Of a stretch of 64,000 bases of DNA, positions 18,918 through 28,616 are shown one piece after another. This DNA comes from Cohnella mopanensis. GTDB lineage: Bacteria > Bacillota > Bacilli > Paenibacillales > Paenibacillaceae. How positions within the stretch are numbered: position 1 is the stretch's first letter; every line of letters starts with the position of its first letter. Location of the stretch: assembly GCF_022352055.1 (NCBI RefSeq), contig NZ_JAKRWM010000009.1, positions 62,001-126,000 of the forward strand, given 5' to 3'. Position numbers and translations under genes: made by a program. Below the pieces are notes generated by a model. It had not been told where the DNA came from. It saw nothing but the letters and a program-made list of their open reading frames with translations, and did not search any database.

Positions 18918-19784
18918 TCAAGTCCAAAGCTTTTTCATTCGTTGGAGAAATCCCGAAATCGTTCGCGTGGATGGATTTTCTTTCTCTTCTAGCAGAAAAC
19001 GGGCTGTGATACGGTCGATCCCTCTAATCGCTTGACTATCTGGAAACGCTATAGATAAAGGGGTTTGGCGTTTGACTGCCTTAGTGACATTAGCATCATC
19101 CGGAATGAACCCGAGTACAGGTATTTCCAACCCCAAATATTTACTAGCCACTTGGCGAATGTTCTCCGCTGTTTGATTGCCTTCTCGGTCGTCGGTTACT
19201 CGATTAATGACAAGCCGGAAAGCGATATCATGTCCCATCGTCTTCAACATTTTGATTAAGGCGTATGCGTCCGTTATCGAAGTTGGCTCGGGGGTAGTGA
19301 CGACAATCGTCTCCTCCGCTGCAGTTATGAATCTTACCGTTTCTTTAGACAATCCTGCTCCAGTGTCGAACAAAATGAAATCCACATGTCCGTGAAGTTT
19401 CCCGATCTGCTCCGAGAAGTACTCTAACTCTTGATCGCTTAGTCGGACTAAATCCTGAAATCCCGATCCTCCTGCGATAAACTGCAAACCGCTAGGTCCG
19501 ACCTGAATGATTTCCCAGATAGACTTCTCACCCTTAAGCAGATGAATGAGATTATACTTAGCCGGCGTCCCAAGCAGCACATCGATATTGGCAAAGCTAA
19601 TGTCTGCATCGAAGATAAGTACGCTGTATCCGCGATTTTGCAACGCCATTGCGAAATTCAAGCTGAAATTGGATTTCCCTACGCCGCCTTTACCACTTGT
19701 CACGGTAATGACCCGAGTTGTTCGAGCTGAACGTATGTCCTTTGAATGAACCAAATGCCGAAGTGCCTGCGCTTGATCAATCAT
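18918..19784 (-). CDS. flhG: flagellar number regulator FlhG (YlxH, MinD-like ATPase)
   Basis: MinD/ParA-type ATPase that, with FlhF, sets the number and placement of flagella. The N-terminus carries the DQAQALR motif (residues 3-9), which in this family stimulates the FlhF GTPase. It is followed by the deviant Walker A SGKGGVGKSN at 30-39 and the ILFDTGAG Walker B region. It is 288 residues, a usual length. Its start overlaps the flhF stop by eight bases, fitting a coupled FlhF-FlhG pair. Confidence 0.95.
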   Translation of the reverse strand: MIDQAQALRHLVHSKDIRSARTTRVITVTSGKGGVGKSNFSLNFAMALQNRGYSVLIFDADISFANIDVLLGTPAKYNLIHLLKGEKSIWEIIQVGPSGLQFIAGGSGFQDLVRLSDQELEYFSEQIGKLHGHVDFILFDTGAGLSKETVRFITAAEETIVVTTPEPTSITDAYALIKMLKTMGHDIAFRLVINRVTDDREGNQTAENIRQVASKYLGLEIPVLGFIPDDANVTKAVKRQTPLSIAFPDSQAIRGIDRITARFLLEEKENPSTRTISGFLQRMKKLWT

Positions 19785-21264
19785 CGGCTGGATCCCCCAA
19801 TATTCGTTTTACTAAATCTTCCGGTTCAAAAGCTTTAATATCGTCCGGTACGGTTTGCCCGAAAGTAATATAGGAAATTTGGAAGCCGAATTCCTTCACC
19901 AAGTTGATTACGGCACCGTAGGAATCCGTCTCGTCGAATTTGGTTAACAGAAGGTGATGAACTCCGTATTTCACGAATTGGGACGCCACTGTTTTCATAT
20001 CGCTATACTTGTGCGTCAAGCTAAGAACGAGAATCGTCTGCGTCTGCTCTCCGGGAGCTAGCAAGCTATTAACTTCAGAAACGAATAGCTCGTTACGATA
20101 ATTGCGTCCCGCAGTATCCATGAAGATCAAATCTTGATCGCTCAGCTTTTTGTAAGCACGTGTTAACTCGCTCGGAGAGAACACGACTTCAAGCGGGATA
20201 TTCAATATATCCGCGTATGTTCTTAATTGATCGACTGCCGCGATTCTGTATGTATCCGCCGTGATGAAACCGACCGTCTTTCTGTGGTTGAAGGATTGTT
20301 CCGCAGCGAGCTTGGCAATGGTCGTTGTCTTTCCTACACCAGTCGGACCAACGAAATGAATAATGCGAGTTCCTTTTTCAATACCTGCTCCCTTCGCATT
20401 AAGCAACCACGAGAGGAGAACGCCGCGAGCAGCTTCGTAGGAAGCCTCTGTACTCTCTTCGCCAAGATCAGCCAATCTCTGGTTAACCGCTTCCGCGAAT
20501 TGTTCTACGTATGCAGGCTCTACTCCTTGCTCGGCTAATCTCCTGCTCCACTTCATGACGCTTTCCGGCATGCTGCGATAGGTTTGCTGCTTCGCCATCT
20601 TCGTCATTAACTCTTTCATTGAACGTAGTTCCTGCAGAAGAGCGGAGGTTTCTTCTTTTTCTTGTTTATTGTCCCTCGTATCCACTCCCTGCATCGCGAC
20701 CGATAACATGGCCGCTTGCGTCTGGGCTCTTAGGTGCTGATCCGGTTGGATGTCTGGCACTGCCGATTCCGATCTAAGCTCGGGAAGCGGACTGACACGC
20801 TCTTGCGTTGACTTCGCCAGCTCGAGACTCGAGAGGAAGGAGCCCGTCTTCGTCGAACCCATTAGACCGGAATCCGTCTGAATGTCGGCAAGACTTTGCG
20901 CTGGCGGTAATGGCGTTCGTCCGCTGTCCGCAAACGGAGTTTGGGAATACCGTTCCCGGACCGCGTTAGAGGGCAATAGCGGTGATGATACCGCTTGCTC
21001 TTCTGTTAAGGATAAAAGCGGCTTTCTCTCGGGTTGTCGCTCGGGCAGTGGCGATCTTGTTATCAAAGGAGGTCGTGCAGGCGGTTTTTTGGCTGCCTCA
21101 TCAACTGCTGCGATGACTTCCATACGTTTCTTGCGGAACATACCAAGAAATCCGCCTACGCGGATTTCTTTCGTATTTAGAATGACGGCATCCGATCCCA
21201 ATTCACTTCGGATCATTTGGACGGCTTCTGGCACATCGTCGACAATATATCTTTTTACCTTCAT
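19777..21264 (-). CDS. flhF: flagellar SRP-like GTPase FlhF
   Basis: SRP-family GTPase that directs the site of flagellar assembly at the membrane. The 495-residue protein has the basic N-terminal domain with the MFRKKRMEV segment, a long variable linker (about 75-210) and the NG domain. The NG domain has the P-loop [16 protein letters not shown], the DTAGRNYRNE switch motif and TKFDETDSYG for guanine specificity. ATG and the flhA stop overlap by four bases. The linker is longer than in B. subtilis FlhF (about 366 residues in total), explaining the larger size. Confidence 0.95.
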   Translation of the reverse strand: MKVKRYIVDDVPEAVQMIRSELGSDAVILNTKEIRVGGFLGMFRKKRMEVIAAVDEAAKKPPARPPLITRSPLPERQPERKPLLSLTEEQAVSSPLLPSNAVRERYSQTPFADSGRTPLPPAQSLADIQTDSGLMGSTKTGSFLSSLELAKSTQERVSPLPELRSESAVPDIQPDQHLRAQTQAAMLSVAMQGVDTRDNKQEKEETSALLQELRSMKELMTKMAKQQTYRSMPESVMKWSRRLAEQGVEPAYVEQFAEAVNQRLADLGEESTEASYEAARGVLLSWLLNAKGAGIEKGTRIIHFVGPTGVGKTTTIAKLAAEQSFNHRKTVGFITADTYRIAAVDQLRTYADILNIPLEVVFSPSELTRAYKKLSDQDLIFMDTAGRNYRNELFVSEVNSLLAPGEQTQTILVLSLTHKYSDMKTVASQFVKYGVHHLLLTKFDETDSYGAVINLVKEFGFQISYITFGQTVPDDIKAFEPEDLVKRILGDPADD

Positions 21265-23294
21265 GCACTCACCACCCCAACACTTTGCACTTCAATGCTT
21301 GGCTCCAACTCGCTGTATGAAATGACGGGAATATCTTGCAAACTACGTTCAAGCAACTGGCGTAAATACATTCGGATCGTCGGCGATGTTAAGATAATCG
21401 GCTGCTGTCCGGACTGGACCAATCGATTTACTTGCTCCGTCAAGCGTTGGTAGATGGCTTGGGAAGATGCGGGATCCATGGCCAAATAACTGCCTTGATC
21501 CGACTGTTGCACCGCATCCGCAATCTTCTTCTCCACGGCAGGACTAACCGTAATGACCTTAAGGGGTTCAGAAGATGTCGCGTACTGCTGCGTAATTTGT
21601 CTGGACAAGCTTTGACGCACATATTCCGTCAATACTTCAGGATCCTTCGTGTACTTGCCGTAATCAGCTAAAGTCTCGAAGATCGTAACCAAATCCCGAA
21701 TCGAAATTTTCTCTTTAAGAAGCTTTGACAATACTTTTTGAACGTCTCCTATCCCAAGAATGGAAGGAATCAGCTCGTCGACCAGAGCCGGATACGTCTC
21801 TTTCACGCTTTCGACTAAAGATTTCGTTTCTTGGCGGCCGATCAGCTCGTGCGCATACTTCTTTATTACTTCGGTCAAGTGAGTCGCCACGACGGAAGGA
21901 GGGTCAACGACCGTATATCCGGCCATCTCGGCACGTTCTTTGGTGGCTTCATCAATCCACAGCGCCGGTAATCCGAAGGCTGGCTCCTGCGTCTCGATTC
22001 CGGTTACGGAATCATCATCGAAGCCCGGACTCATTGCCAAATAATGATGAATTAATAATTCGCCACGCGCTACCGTATTTCCTTTCATTTTTATGACATA
22101 TTCGTTCGGTTTTAGTTGAATATTGTCGCGAATTCGGATAACCGGGACGATTAATCCCATCTCGAGCGCGCATTGCCGTCGAATCATGATGATTCTGTCG
22201 AGCAAATCCCCGCCCTGTTGGGTGTCCGCAAGGGGGATAAGCCCATATCCGAACTCGAACTCGATCGGATCAACCTGCAACAGGCTTATAACGCTTTCCG
22301 GACTTCGAACTTCCTCGATTTGCTTCTCTTCAACTAGAAGCTCTTCTTCTTGCTGCTTGCGATTTAAGTTAGATTGCAATCGATACCCGGCCACGCCAAG
22401 TATGAGCGCATAAGGAATCGTACTGATCAATGGAATAGGCGTTGCGATCCCCAGAAGAGCTACCGTACCCGCAACGATGTATAACAATTTCGGATAACGA
22501 AGCAATTGATTGCTTACGTCGTCGGCCATATTGCCCTCGGATGCTGCTCTCGTTACGATAATACCGGCAGCCGTACTGATAAGAAGCGCGGGAATTTGGC
22601 TGACGAGTCCATCACCTATCGTAAGAATGGAATACGTTTCAAGCGAGGTCATGACATCCATTCCGTGAATGGCCATACCGATAATAAATCCTGCAATTAG
22701 ATTGATAAGAACGATGATGATGGATGCGATCGCATCCCCTTTTACGAATTTGCTCGCACCGTCCATCGCGCCATAGAAATCGGCTTCCTTTTCGATTTTC
22801 TCGCGGCGTTCGCGTGCTTGCTGTTCGTTAATCAATCCTGCGTTCAGATCGGCGTCGATACTCATTTGCTTACCGGGCATCGCGTCGAGCGTAAACCTTG
22901 CGCCTACCTCTGCGACACGCTCGGAGCCCTTCGTAATAACGATAAACTGAACGACGACTAGAATAAGGAAAACGACGAATCCGATAGCGATCTGACCACC
23001 CGCTACGAATCTTCCGAAGGTTTCGACTACGTGTCCGGCATCCGCCTCGGAAAGTACAAGCCTTGTGGTCGATACGTTCAACGCTAATCGAAATATCGTC
23101 GTAATGAGCAGTAATGTCGGAAAAATCGAAAAGTGCAGCGCATCTTGGGTGTTCATCGCAATCAGCAAAATCATGATGGCTACGGAAATGTTAATGATGA
23201 GCAAAACATCCAATAGCCCTTTGGGAATTGGAACGACCATCATCAGGACAATGCCGATGACGCCAATGAGTATGCTTAAGTCCCTTATTTTCAT
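21261..23294 (-). CDS. flhA: flagellar type III export protein FlhA
   Basis: Central component of the export gate of the flagellar type III secretion system, in the cytoplasmic membrane inside the MS ring. The N-terminal half has about eight membrane segments and the conserved FHIPEP-family region with AARFTLDAMPGKQMSIDADL (in segments). The C-terminal half is the cytoplasmic domain that forms the nonameric docking ring. I place the start at the ATG at 23294 (MKIRDLSILIG), giving 677 residues. The upstream GTG at 23315 overlaps the AAAGGGGAT ribosome binding site. A 205-base gap with a hairpin separates it from flhB. Confidence 0.96.
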   Translation of the reverse strand: MKIRDLSILIGVIGIVLMMVVPIPKGLLDVLLIINISVAIMILLIAMNTQDALHFSIFPTLLLITTIFRLALNVSTTRLVLSEADAGHVVETFGRFVAGGQIAIGFVVFLILVVVQFIVITKGSERVAEVGARFTLDAMPGKQMSIDADLNAGLINEQQARERREKIEKEADFYGAMDGASKFVKGDAIASIIIVLINLIAGFIIGMAIHGMDVMTSLETYSILTIGDGLVSQIPALLISTAAGIIVTRAASEGNMADDVSNQLLRYPKLLYIVAGTVALLGIATPIPLISTIPYALILGVAGYRLQSNLNRKQQEEELLVEEKQIEEVRSPESVISLLQVDPIEFEFGYGLIPLADTQQGGDLLDRIIMIRRQCALEMGLIVPVIRIRDNIQLKPNEYVIKMKGNTVARGELLIHHYLAMSPGFDDDSVTGIETQEPAFGLPALWIDEATKERAEMAGYTVVDPPSVVATHLTEVIKKYAHELIGRQETKSLVESVKETYPALVDELIPSILGIGDVQKVLSKLLKEKISIRDLVTIFETLADYGKYTKDPEVLTEYVRQSLSRQITQQYATSSEPLKVITVSPAVEKKIADAVQQSDQGSYLAMDPASSQAIYQRLTEQVNRLVQSGQQPIILTSPTIRMYLRQLLERSLQDIPVISYSELEPSIEVQSVGVVSA

Positions 23295-23363
23295 GACGCG
23301 TCCATCCCCTTTCACGAAACATCCTCTTATGTATCCAGGTGCGCCAGGAAAAGTTCGCCACTC

Positions 23364-23429
23364 CGCCGCTTGTTAAAATCGGGGTTGCTTTAAATATCAT
23401 TTGCGGTTGCAACCCGATTTTAAAGGCGG
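23364..23429 (-). other. intercistronic hairpin between flhB and flhA
   Basis: TAAAATCGGGGTTGC and GCAACCCGATTTTA form an arm of about 14 bp with one bulge, extended outward by CCGCC/GGCGG. The loop is about 18 bases. No U-tract follows on either strand, so it is not a simple terminator. It occupies the largest gap inside the fla/che operon. Confidence 0.6.
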
Positions 23430-23499
23430 ACGTGAACTCTCCTTGGCGATCTTTTCCTTCTGCACCCTCCATAAGCCGGCTAATCTAACTTTAACCTTT

Positions 23500-24588
23500 T
23501 TAACGCCGGCCTTTGAGCCGATATACGTATGCCAGCACTTCCGCTACCGCTTGGAAGAGGTCTCCGGGAACGCTTTGTCCCACTTCCGTCCTCTCGAATA
23601 GCGCACGGGCGAGCGGCTTGTTTTCCATCGTTATGACTTCGTTTTGTTTAGCGATCTCCCGAATTCTAAGCGCAAGGTAATCCTGGCCTTTGGCGATGAC
23701 TGTCGGTGCATCCATTTTGGAGGCATCGTATTTCAAGGCAACGGCAAAGTGAGTCGGGTTCGTTATGACGACGTCCGCTTTCGGCACCTCTTGCATCATT
23801 CGCATGAACGCCATCCTGCGCTGACGTTCTTTGATCTTGGCTTTGATCAATGGATCGCCTTCAGTGTTCTTGTATTCATCTTTAATGTCTTGCTTACTCA
23901 TTTTCAGATTTTTCTCATACTCGTGACGTTGATAGAGAAAGTCGCCAATTGCCAGAATAAAAAGCAAAGCAGCTACAAAAATCCCCATCCGAACCGCTAA
24001 ACTGCTTACAAAACCAAAAATATCTTGTACGGGCAGATGCGCTAGTTCCAACAAGCGCTCTCTCTCTGACCAGAGGGTTGTAAATACAATCAATGCTACC
24101 GAGACCAACTTCAAGGAGCTCTTAAGGAATTCAATAATGGAACGCATTCCGAAAATGTTTTTAGCGCCTTTAAGCGGATTCAGCTTTTCAAACTTCGGCT
24201 GTATGGGCTTAAAGGTGAATAACCAACCGATTTGCACGTAATAGCTCGCGAAAGCAACGATCACGACGATGATGAAGATCGGCGCCAAAAAAATCAACAT
24301 TTGAATTGCGTATTGGCTGAACAAGCCAAGAATGTTCTGATCGGTTACGTCCATGTTCAATCGATGTAAAAAAGTATCGCTAAACAAACTCAATAATTGT
24401 TTCTGCAAAAAAGGACCCAACATCAGCAAACAACAGATACATGCAAGTAGAATGAGCGAGCTTGGAATTTCCGCGCTTTTAGCCACTTGACCTTTGTCTC
24501 GGCTCTCCTGGCGCTTTTTGGGTGTCGCCTTTTCCGTTTTCTCGCCCGAAAACAATTGCAGATCCATCCTTAGGCGATTACGGGGCAT
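23500..24588 (-). CDS. flhB: flagellar type III export switch protein FlhB
   Basis: Export gate subunit whose cytoplasmic domain self-cleaves to switch substrates from rod/hook to filament type. The 362-residue protein begins with the GEKTEKATPKKRQ motif, has four membrane segments, and shows the autocleavage motif NPTH at residues 277-280. The usual AVALKYD...PTVIAKGQD sequence follows. The ATG has GGAGG seven bases upstream. It follows fliR, the conserved order. Confidence 0.97.
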   Translation of the reverse strand: MPRNRLRMDLQLFSGEKTEKATPKKRQESRDKGQVAKSAEIPSSLILLACICCLLMLGPFLQKQLLSLFSDTFLHRLNMDVTDQNILGLFSQYAIQMLIFLAPIFIIVVIVAFASYYVQIGWLFTFKPIQPKFEKLNPLKGAKNIFGMRSIIEFLKSSLKLVSVALIVFTTLWSERERLLELAHLPVQDIFGFVSSLAVRMGIFVAALLFILAIGDFLYQRHEYEKNLKMSKQDIKDEYKNTEGDPLIKAKIKERQRRMAFMRMMQEVPKADVVITNPTHFAVALKYDASKMDAPTVIAKGQDYLALRIREIAKQNEVITMENKPLARALFERTEVGQSVPGDLFQAVAEVLAYVYRLKGRR

Positions 24589-24618
24589 GACACTACCTCC
24601 ATTTGTGGGTGCCTAGGA

Positions 24619-25404
24619 TCAAGAAGATGACTTCAAGATGATAAACAGCTTTTCGAGTGCATGGAACATTCCATCGAAAATCGTTTGAAACAATACGCCA
24701 AATCCAGGAAGCAGCAGAACAAGCAACGCTAATCCAACCAGGATTTTGACCGGTATGCCAATGACGAATACGTTGTATTGAGGAGCCGTCCTGGCAAGAA
24801 GCGCCAAACCGAAATCCGTCAAAAACATGGCGACCACGATGGGAGCCGATATTTGCAACGCTAACAAAAAAGTATTTGCAAAAGTTCTCGTTAAAAACTC
24901 AGTGATATGGCCGCCGTAATAAACCTGAAACAGATTATTATCCAGTGGAAGCCACTTGTAACTGTCCATGATAGCTCCTATAAGGTAATGGTGACCATTC
25001 ACGGAAAAGAATACGAGAATAATCAACATAAACTTAAAGTTTCCAAGCATAGGAGCCGATACACCTGTAATAGGGTCAACGATGTTCGCAATTCCAAATC
25101 CCATTTGCATGTCCATAAATCCGCCAGACACTTGAACGATCGAAAAAAAGATGTAAGAAACATATCCAATGAGAAGCCCTGCAAACACTTCTCGTATGAT
25201 TGCAAGGATATATGTAGCGTCAACCGCAATCTTTGAATCAAACCCGACCGTTAGAAAAACGATCACCGAGATAAAGAACGCGAGACCGATTTTAATCAAC
25301 GTTGGAACAGTTCGTGATGAGAAAATCGGCGCAACTACAAAAAACGATGTAATTCGACATAAAACGAGCAAAAAAGCAGGAAACACTTGCATGATTAATT
25401 CCAT
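24619..25404 (-). CDS. fliR: flagellar export protein FliR
   Basis: Membrane component of the export gate core (FliPQR complex), which forms the central channel within the MS ring. The 261-residue sequence is dominated by hydrophobic segments (about six). It shows family-typical stretches such as RTVPTLIKIGLAFF near residues 31-44 and the amphipathic region FGIANIVDPITGVSAPMLG. The ATG lies just after the fliQ stop; a second in-frame ATG four codons later is an alternative start. Confidence 0.95.
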   Translation of the reverse strand: MELIMQVFPAFLLVLCRITSFFVVAPIFSSRTVPTLIKIGLAFFISVIVFLTVGFDSKIAVDATYILAIIREVFAGLLIGYVSYIFFSIVQVSGGFMDMQMGFGIANIVDPITGVSAPMLGNFKFMLIILVFFSVNGHHYLIGAIMDSYKWLPLDNNLFQVYYGGHITEFLTRTFANTFLLALQISAPIVVAMFLTDFGLALLARTAPQYNVFVIGIPVKILVGLALLVLLLPGFGVLFQTIFDGMFHALEKLFIILKSSS

Positions 25405-25410
25405 ACGTCA

Positions 25411-25680
25411 TCACCCAATATAATTCGCCAAATTTCCTAGCAGATGACTCGTGAAATCGACCATCACGTTAAGAATCCATGGGCCGAAAATCAATAGAGC
25501 CAAGAAAACAGCGATGATTTTGGGTACGAAAGCGAGCGTTTGCTCTTGGATTTGAGTCGTCGCTTGAAAGATACTAACAAGCAAACCGACGATTAATCCA
25601 ATTCCAAGCATCGGTGCACTCACCTTAAGAACGGTATACAACGCTTGACCCGCTAGACCGATAATAAACTCAGTAGTCAT
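25411..25680 (-). CDS. fliQ: flagellar export protein FliQ
   Basis: Small gate subunit of the flagellar type III export apparatus. The 89 residues contain two membrane helices (about 16-40 and 50-75) with the family sequence VSIFQATTQIQEQTLAFVPK between them. The length is standard. It sits between fliP and fliR with short gaps. Confidence 0.96.
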   Translation of the reverse strand: MTTEFIIGLAGQALYTVLKVSAPMLGIGLIVGLLVSIFQATTQIQEQTLAFVPKIIAVFLALLIFGPWILNVMVDFTSHLLGNLANYIG

Positions 25681-25712
25681 GATAACCCTCCTACCTTACA
25701 ACTGCGCGATAT

Positions 25713-26459
25713 TCAAGTATTAAAGCTGGTCAACAGAGACTTAACGACAAGATACCAACCGTCGACTAGCACAAAGAGCAATATCTTGAACGGAAGCGAA
25801 ATCATAACAGGCGGAAGCATCATCATCCCCATAGCCATGAGCGTACTGGCCACAACCATATCAATGATGAGAAACGGTACAAATATCATAAAGCCCATTT
25901 GAAATGCTGTCTTTAACTCGCTGATTGCATAAGCAGGAACGAGTACCGTAATAGGGATGTCTTGATAGGTTGCAGGTTTTTCGGTTTTCGTATAGTTCAT
26001 GAACAACAATAAATCTTTTTCGCGCGTATGTTTATACATGAACTCCTTCATTGGGACAGACGCTTTTTGCAAGGCATCCGTTTGACTAATCTCACCAGCC
26101 AGATATGGCTTTAGGGCCGTCTCGTTTACTGTGGAGAAAGTCGGAGCCATAATAAATAAGGTCATGAATAAGGCCAACCCGATCAACACCTGATTAGGCG
26201 GCATCTGCTGCGTTCCCAATGAAGTCCTAACAAAACCTAACACGATAACGATTCTTGTAAAGCTTGTCATCAACACAAGAATGGCGGGTGCAAGACTCAG
26301 TACGGTAATAAGAAGGAGCATGGATAAGGCCGAAGCCCCTACAGGCTCAGTTCCATCGCCGAGAGTTACTCCAATTATAGGGTCAGCATAAGCAGATGCC
26401 TGAAATCCGATCAAGAGTGTCTGCAACGCAACAAAGCTGTAAAGTAATTTTTTTCTCAT
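25713..26459 (-). CDS. fliP: flagellar export protein FliP
   Basis: Core subunit of the FliPQR export gate. The 248-residue protein starts with a cleavable-type signal sequence (about residues 1-26). It then has four membrane segments with the characteristic LTSFTRIVIVLGFVRTSLG motif near 65-85 and, near the C-terminus, ATLMAMGMMMLPPVMISLPFK (in segments). Its ATG overlaps the fliO stop by four bases. Confidence 0.97.
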   Translation of the reverse strand: MRKKLLYSFVALQTLLIGFQASAYADPIIGVTLGDGTEPVGASALSMLLLITVLSLAPAILVLMTSFTRIVIVLGFVRTSLGTQQMPPNQVLIGLALFMTLFIMAPTFSTVNETALKPYLAGEISQTDALQKASVPMKEFMYKHTREKDLLLFMNYTKTEKPATYQDIPITVLVPAYAISELKTAFQMGFMIFVPFLIIDMVVASTLMAMGMMMLPPVMISLPFKILLFVLVDGWYLVVKSLLTSFNT

Positions 26460-27001
26460 CGCTTATCTGTCCGATCTCCGGAACGACTATCTTCCAACAA
26501 TTGCTCTACCCGTTGCCTTCTTTCAGAAAGCTGGCGCAGCCGGTTCTCCAACGTCTGTTCGAAACTCGCGTTATTATCCGATTGTTTGGAAGACGAATCA
26601 TCGTTATGCGGATTGTTGCGCTGTGTCCATTTGCGAAGCCATTCAGGCAGAACAGGCCCAGTATTGGCAGTCATAGAATCATGTTCAGCAAGCATGGCGG
26701 CAACAGCTTCCGGCTCGGTGATAGACTCCAATAATGTCACATCGTCCCCTACGCCTAGGACATAGATTCGACCATTCCATTCGACGATTTGCATCGATTT
26801 ATTCGTCCCTAGCGGAAACCCTCCTAAGGAGCGAAGCGATCGATTCATTCCCCATCCGCGATTGCGTTTAGCGAAAAACCGTAAAATGAAAATGATCAGA
26901 CCGATAATAAGACCGAGAACGAACAATACCCAGATTAAATCCCACGCCGACCCTGCCGATCCCGACATTGGAACCTCTTCTATGAGCCCGTAACTTCGCA
27001 T
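26456..27001 (-). CDS. fliO: flagellar biosynthetic protein FliO/FliZ
   Basis: Membrane protein thought to act as a scaffold for FliP assembly. The 181-residue form has one membrane segment (about residues 20-42), a basic stretch, and the FliO domain with SMQIVEWNGRIYVLGVGDDVTLLESI near 68-93. A charged, glutamine- and arginine-rich C-terminal tail follows. The first ATG (27001) and a second at 26968 both have ribosome-binding-like sequences, so the start is uncertain by eleven codons. Located between cheY and fliP as in Bacillus. Confidence 0.9.
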   Translation of the reverse strand: MRSYGLIEEVPMSGSAGSAWDLIWVLFVLGLIIGLIIFILRFFAKRNRGWGMNRSLRSLGGFPLGTNKSMQIVEWNGRIYVLGVGDDVTLLESITEPEAVAAMLAEHDSMTANTGPVLPEWLRKWTQRNNPHNDDSSSKQSDNNASFEQTLENRLRQLSERRQRVEQLLEDSRSGDRTDKR

Positions 27002-27025
27002 GAACCTTCAACGCTCCTGACTTGT

Positions 27026-27388
27026 TTAACCCAGTGTTTTCTTGATCGCTTCAATAACGCGGTCTGCTTGGAACGGCTTTACGATAAAATCTTTAGCTCC
27101 CGCTTGGATCGCGTCAATAACCATTGCTTGTTGGCCCATAGCCGAACACATGATAACTTTCGCATTAGAATCCAGCTTGCGGATTTCTTTAAGCGCCGCA
27201 ATACCGTCCATTTCAGGCATTGTTATGTCCATCGTAATTAAATCAGGATTAACTTCCTTGAACTTCTCGATAGCTTGCGCACCGTCTTGCGCTTCCCCAA
27301 CTACCTCGTAACCATTTTTCGTCAAAATATCCCTGATCATCATGCGCATGAATGCCGCGTCGTCTACGATGAGAATGCGATTTGCCAT
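27026..27388 (-). CDS. cheY: chemotaxis response regulator CheY
   Basis: Single receiver domain phosphorylated by CheA that binds FliM and FliY at the switch; in Bacillus-type chemotaxis CheY-P favours counterclockwise rotation. The 120-residue protein has the acidic pair DD at 9-10, the phospho-acceptor Asp54 in TMDITMPEM, and the conserved Lys in FIVKPF near 104. It lies directly downstream of fliY, which encodes the main CheY-P phosphatase. Confidence 0.97.
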   Translation of the reverse strand: MANRILIVDDAAFMRMMIRDILTKNGYEVVGEAQDGAQAIEKFKEVNPDLITMDITMPEMDGIAALKEIRKLDSNAKVIMCSAMGQQAMVIDAIQAGAKDFIVKPFQADRVIEAIKKTLG

Positions 27389-27410
27389 TTTCTATTTCCT
27401 CCCGATATGT

Positions 27411-28616
27411 TTATTGGATTTTTTGGACACGGTCCCATTGACTAACGATATCGGTTACGCGTACACCGAAGTTCTCGTCGATAACTACGACCTCGCCTTT
27501 GGCGATTAATTTGTTGTTTACTAAGATGTCTACAGGTTCGCCGGCTAGCTTGTCCAGCTCGATAATCGAACCTTGGGACAGCTCCAAAATATCTTTGATC
27601 TGTTTTTGTGTACGGCCTAGTTCAACAGTTACTTTCAGAGGAATGTCTAGTAGCAAATTAAGGTTTGTTTCATCCCCTTGCGTATAGGCTGCACCTTGAA
27701 AATTAGCAAATTGAACCGGGTTGACATTCACGTTACGATTCACTCCCCCTCCTAAAGTCTGAGGATGGCTCGGTACAGGTGCCGCATAGGTTGGCGGAGC
27801 ATGTTGTGCAGGCGGCGCTTGATATACAGGCTGAGCCGGTTGTTGTACGGGTGGAGCTGGTTGTTGTACTGGTGCAGCCGCTTGAGGCTCAGGTTGCGGT
27901 GCGGGCTCTTCTGAAACGCCTCCCATTAGGGAGCGAACTAACTCTTTTGCGAAAGGTACTGCCAGCAATTGCATGATCGACGAGTCGATTAAATCTCCAA
28001 TTTTGAGCCTGAAAGAGATTTTCACGAACACGTCTACTTGCGGGATATTGCTGATGCCGGAGTTGTTTCGAACATCCATGATATCAATGCCTGGCGGAGA
28101 AATATTAACCATTCGGTTAAATATCGTGGACATTGACGTCGCGGATGATCCCATCATCTGGTTCATCGCTTCCTGAACGGCACTGATGTGAATTTCATTC
28201 AGTTCCTCCGACGTTACATTGCCTTCGCCCCCCAGCATGAGATCCGCGATCACTTGAGCATCGTGAGATTTAATGACTAGCGAGTTAATTCCCTCGAATC
28301 CTTCCACGTAACTAACGTGAACAGCAACATGAGGTTTCGGGAATTCCGATTCGAACTGGTCTCTGGCAATGGTAGACACAGTCGGAGTGGTGATATCGAC
28401 TTTTTTGCCTAGCAGCGTGGACAGTGCAGTCGCTGCACTACCGAACGTAATATTTCCTATTTCCCCCAGCGCGTCTTGCTCAAGAGGCGTCAGATAATCG
28501 CTGATGGACGGTTCGCCACCGGATGAAACCGCCGGCGACGATTCAGCTTCCCCGTCAGAGGACTGATTCAATAACGCATCAATCTCTTCTTGTGATAAAT
28601 AGTCTTTACTCGTCAT
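27411..28616 (-). CDS. fliY: flagellar switch protein and CheY-P phosphatase FliY
   Basis: Switch subunit that joins a CheC-type CheY-P phosphatase to a FliN-type C-ring domain. The N-terminal LSQEEIDALL peptide resembles the CheY-binding segment of FliM. Two phosphatase helices follow (EIGNITFGSAATALSTLLGK and EAMNQMMGSSATSMSTIF). A Pro/Gln-rich linker covers about 225-300, and the FliN domain contains LDIPLKVTVELGRTQKQIKDIL. The start at 28616 (MTSKDYLSQ) aligns best and keeps the AAGGAG site outside the gene; a frame start at 28625 is possible. It overlaps fliM by 11 bases. Length 401 residues. Confidence 0.95.
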   Translation of the reverse strand: MTSKDYLSQEEIDALLNQSSDGEAESSPAVSSGGEPSISDYLTPLEQDALGEIGNITFGSAATALSTLLGKKVDITTPTVSTIARDQFESEFPKPHVAVHVSYVEGFEGINSLVIKSHDAQVIADLMLGGEGNVTSEELNEIHISAVQEAMNQMMGSSATSMSTIFNRMVNISPPGIDIMDVRNNSGISNIPQVDVFVKISFRLKIGDLIDSSIMQLLAVPFAKELVRSLMGGVSEEPAPQPEPQAAAPVQQPAPPVQQPAQPVYQAPPAQHAPPTYAAPVPSHPQTLGGGVNRNVNVNPVQFANFQGAAYTQGDETNLNLLLDIPLKVTVELGRTQKQIKDILELSQGSIIELDKLAGEPVDILVNNKLIAKGEVVVIDENFGVRVTDIVSQWDRVQKIQ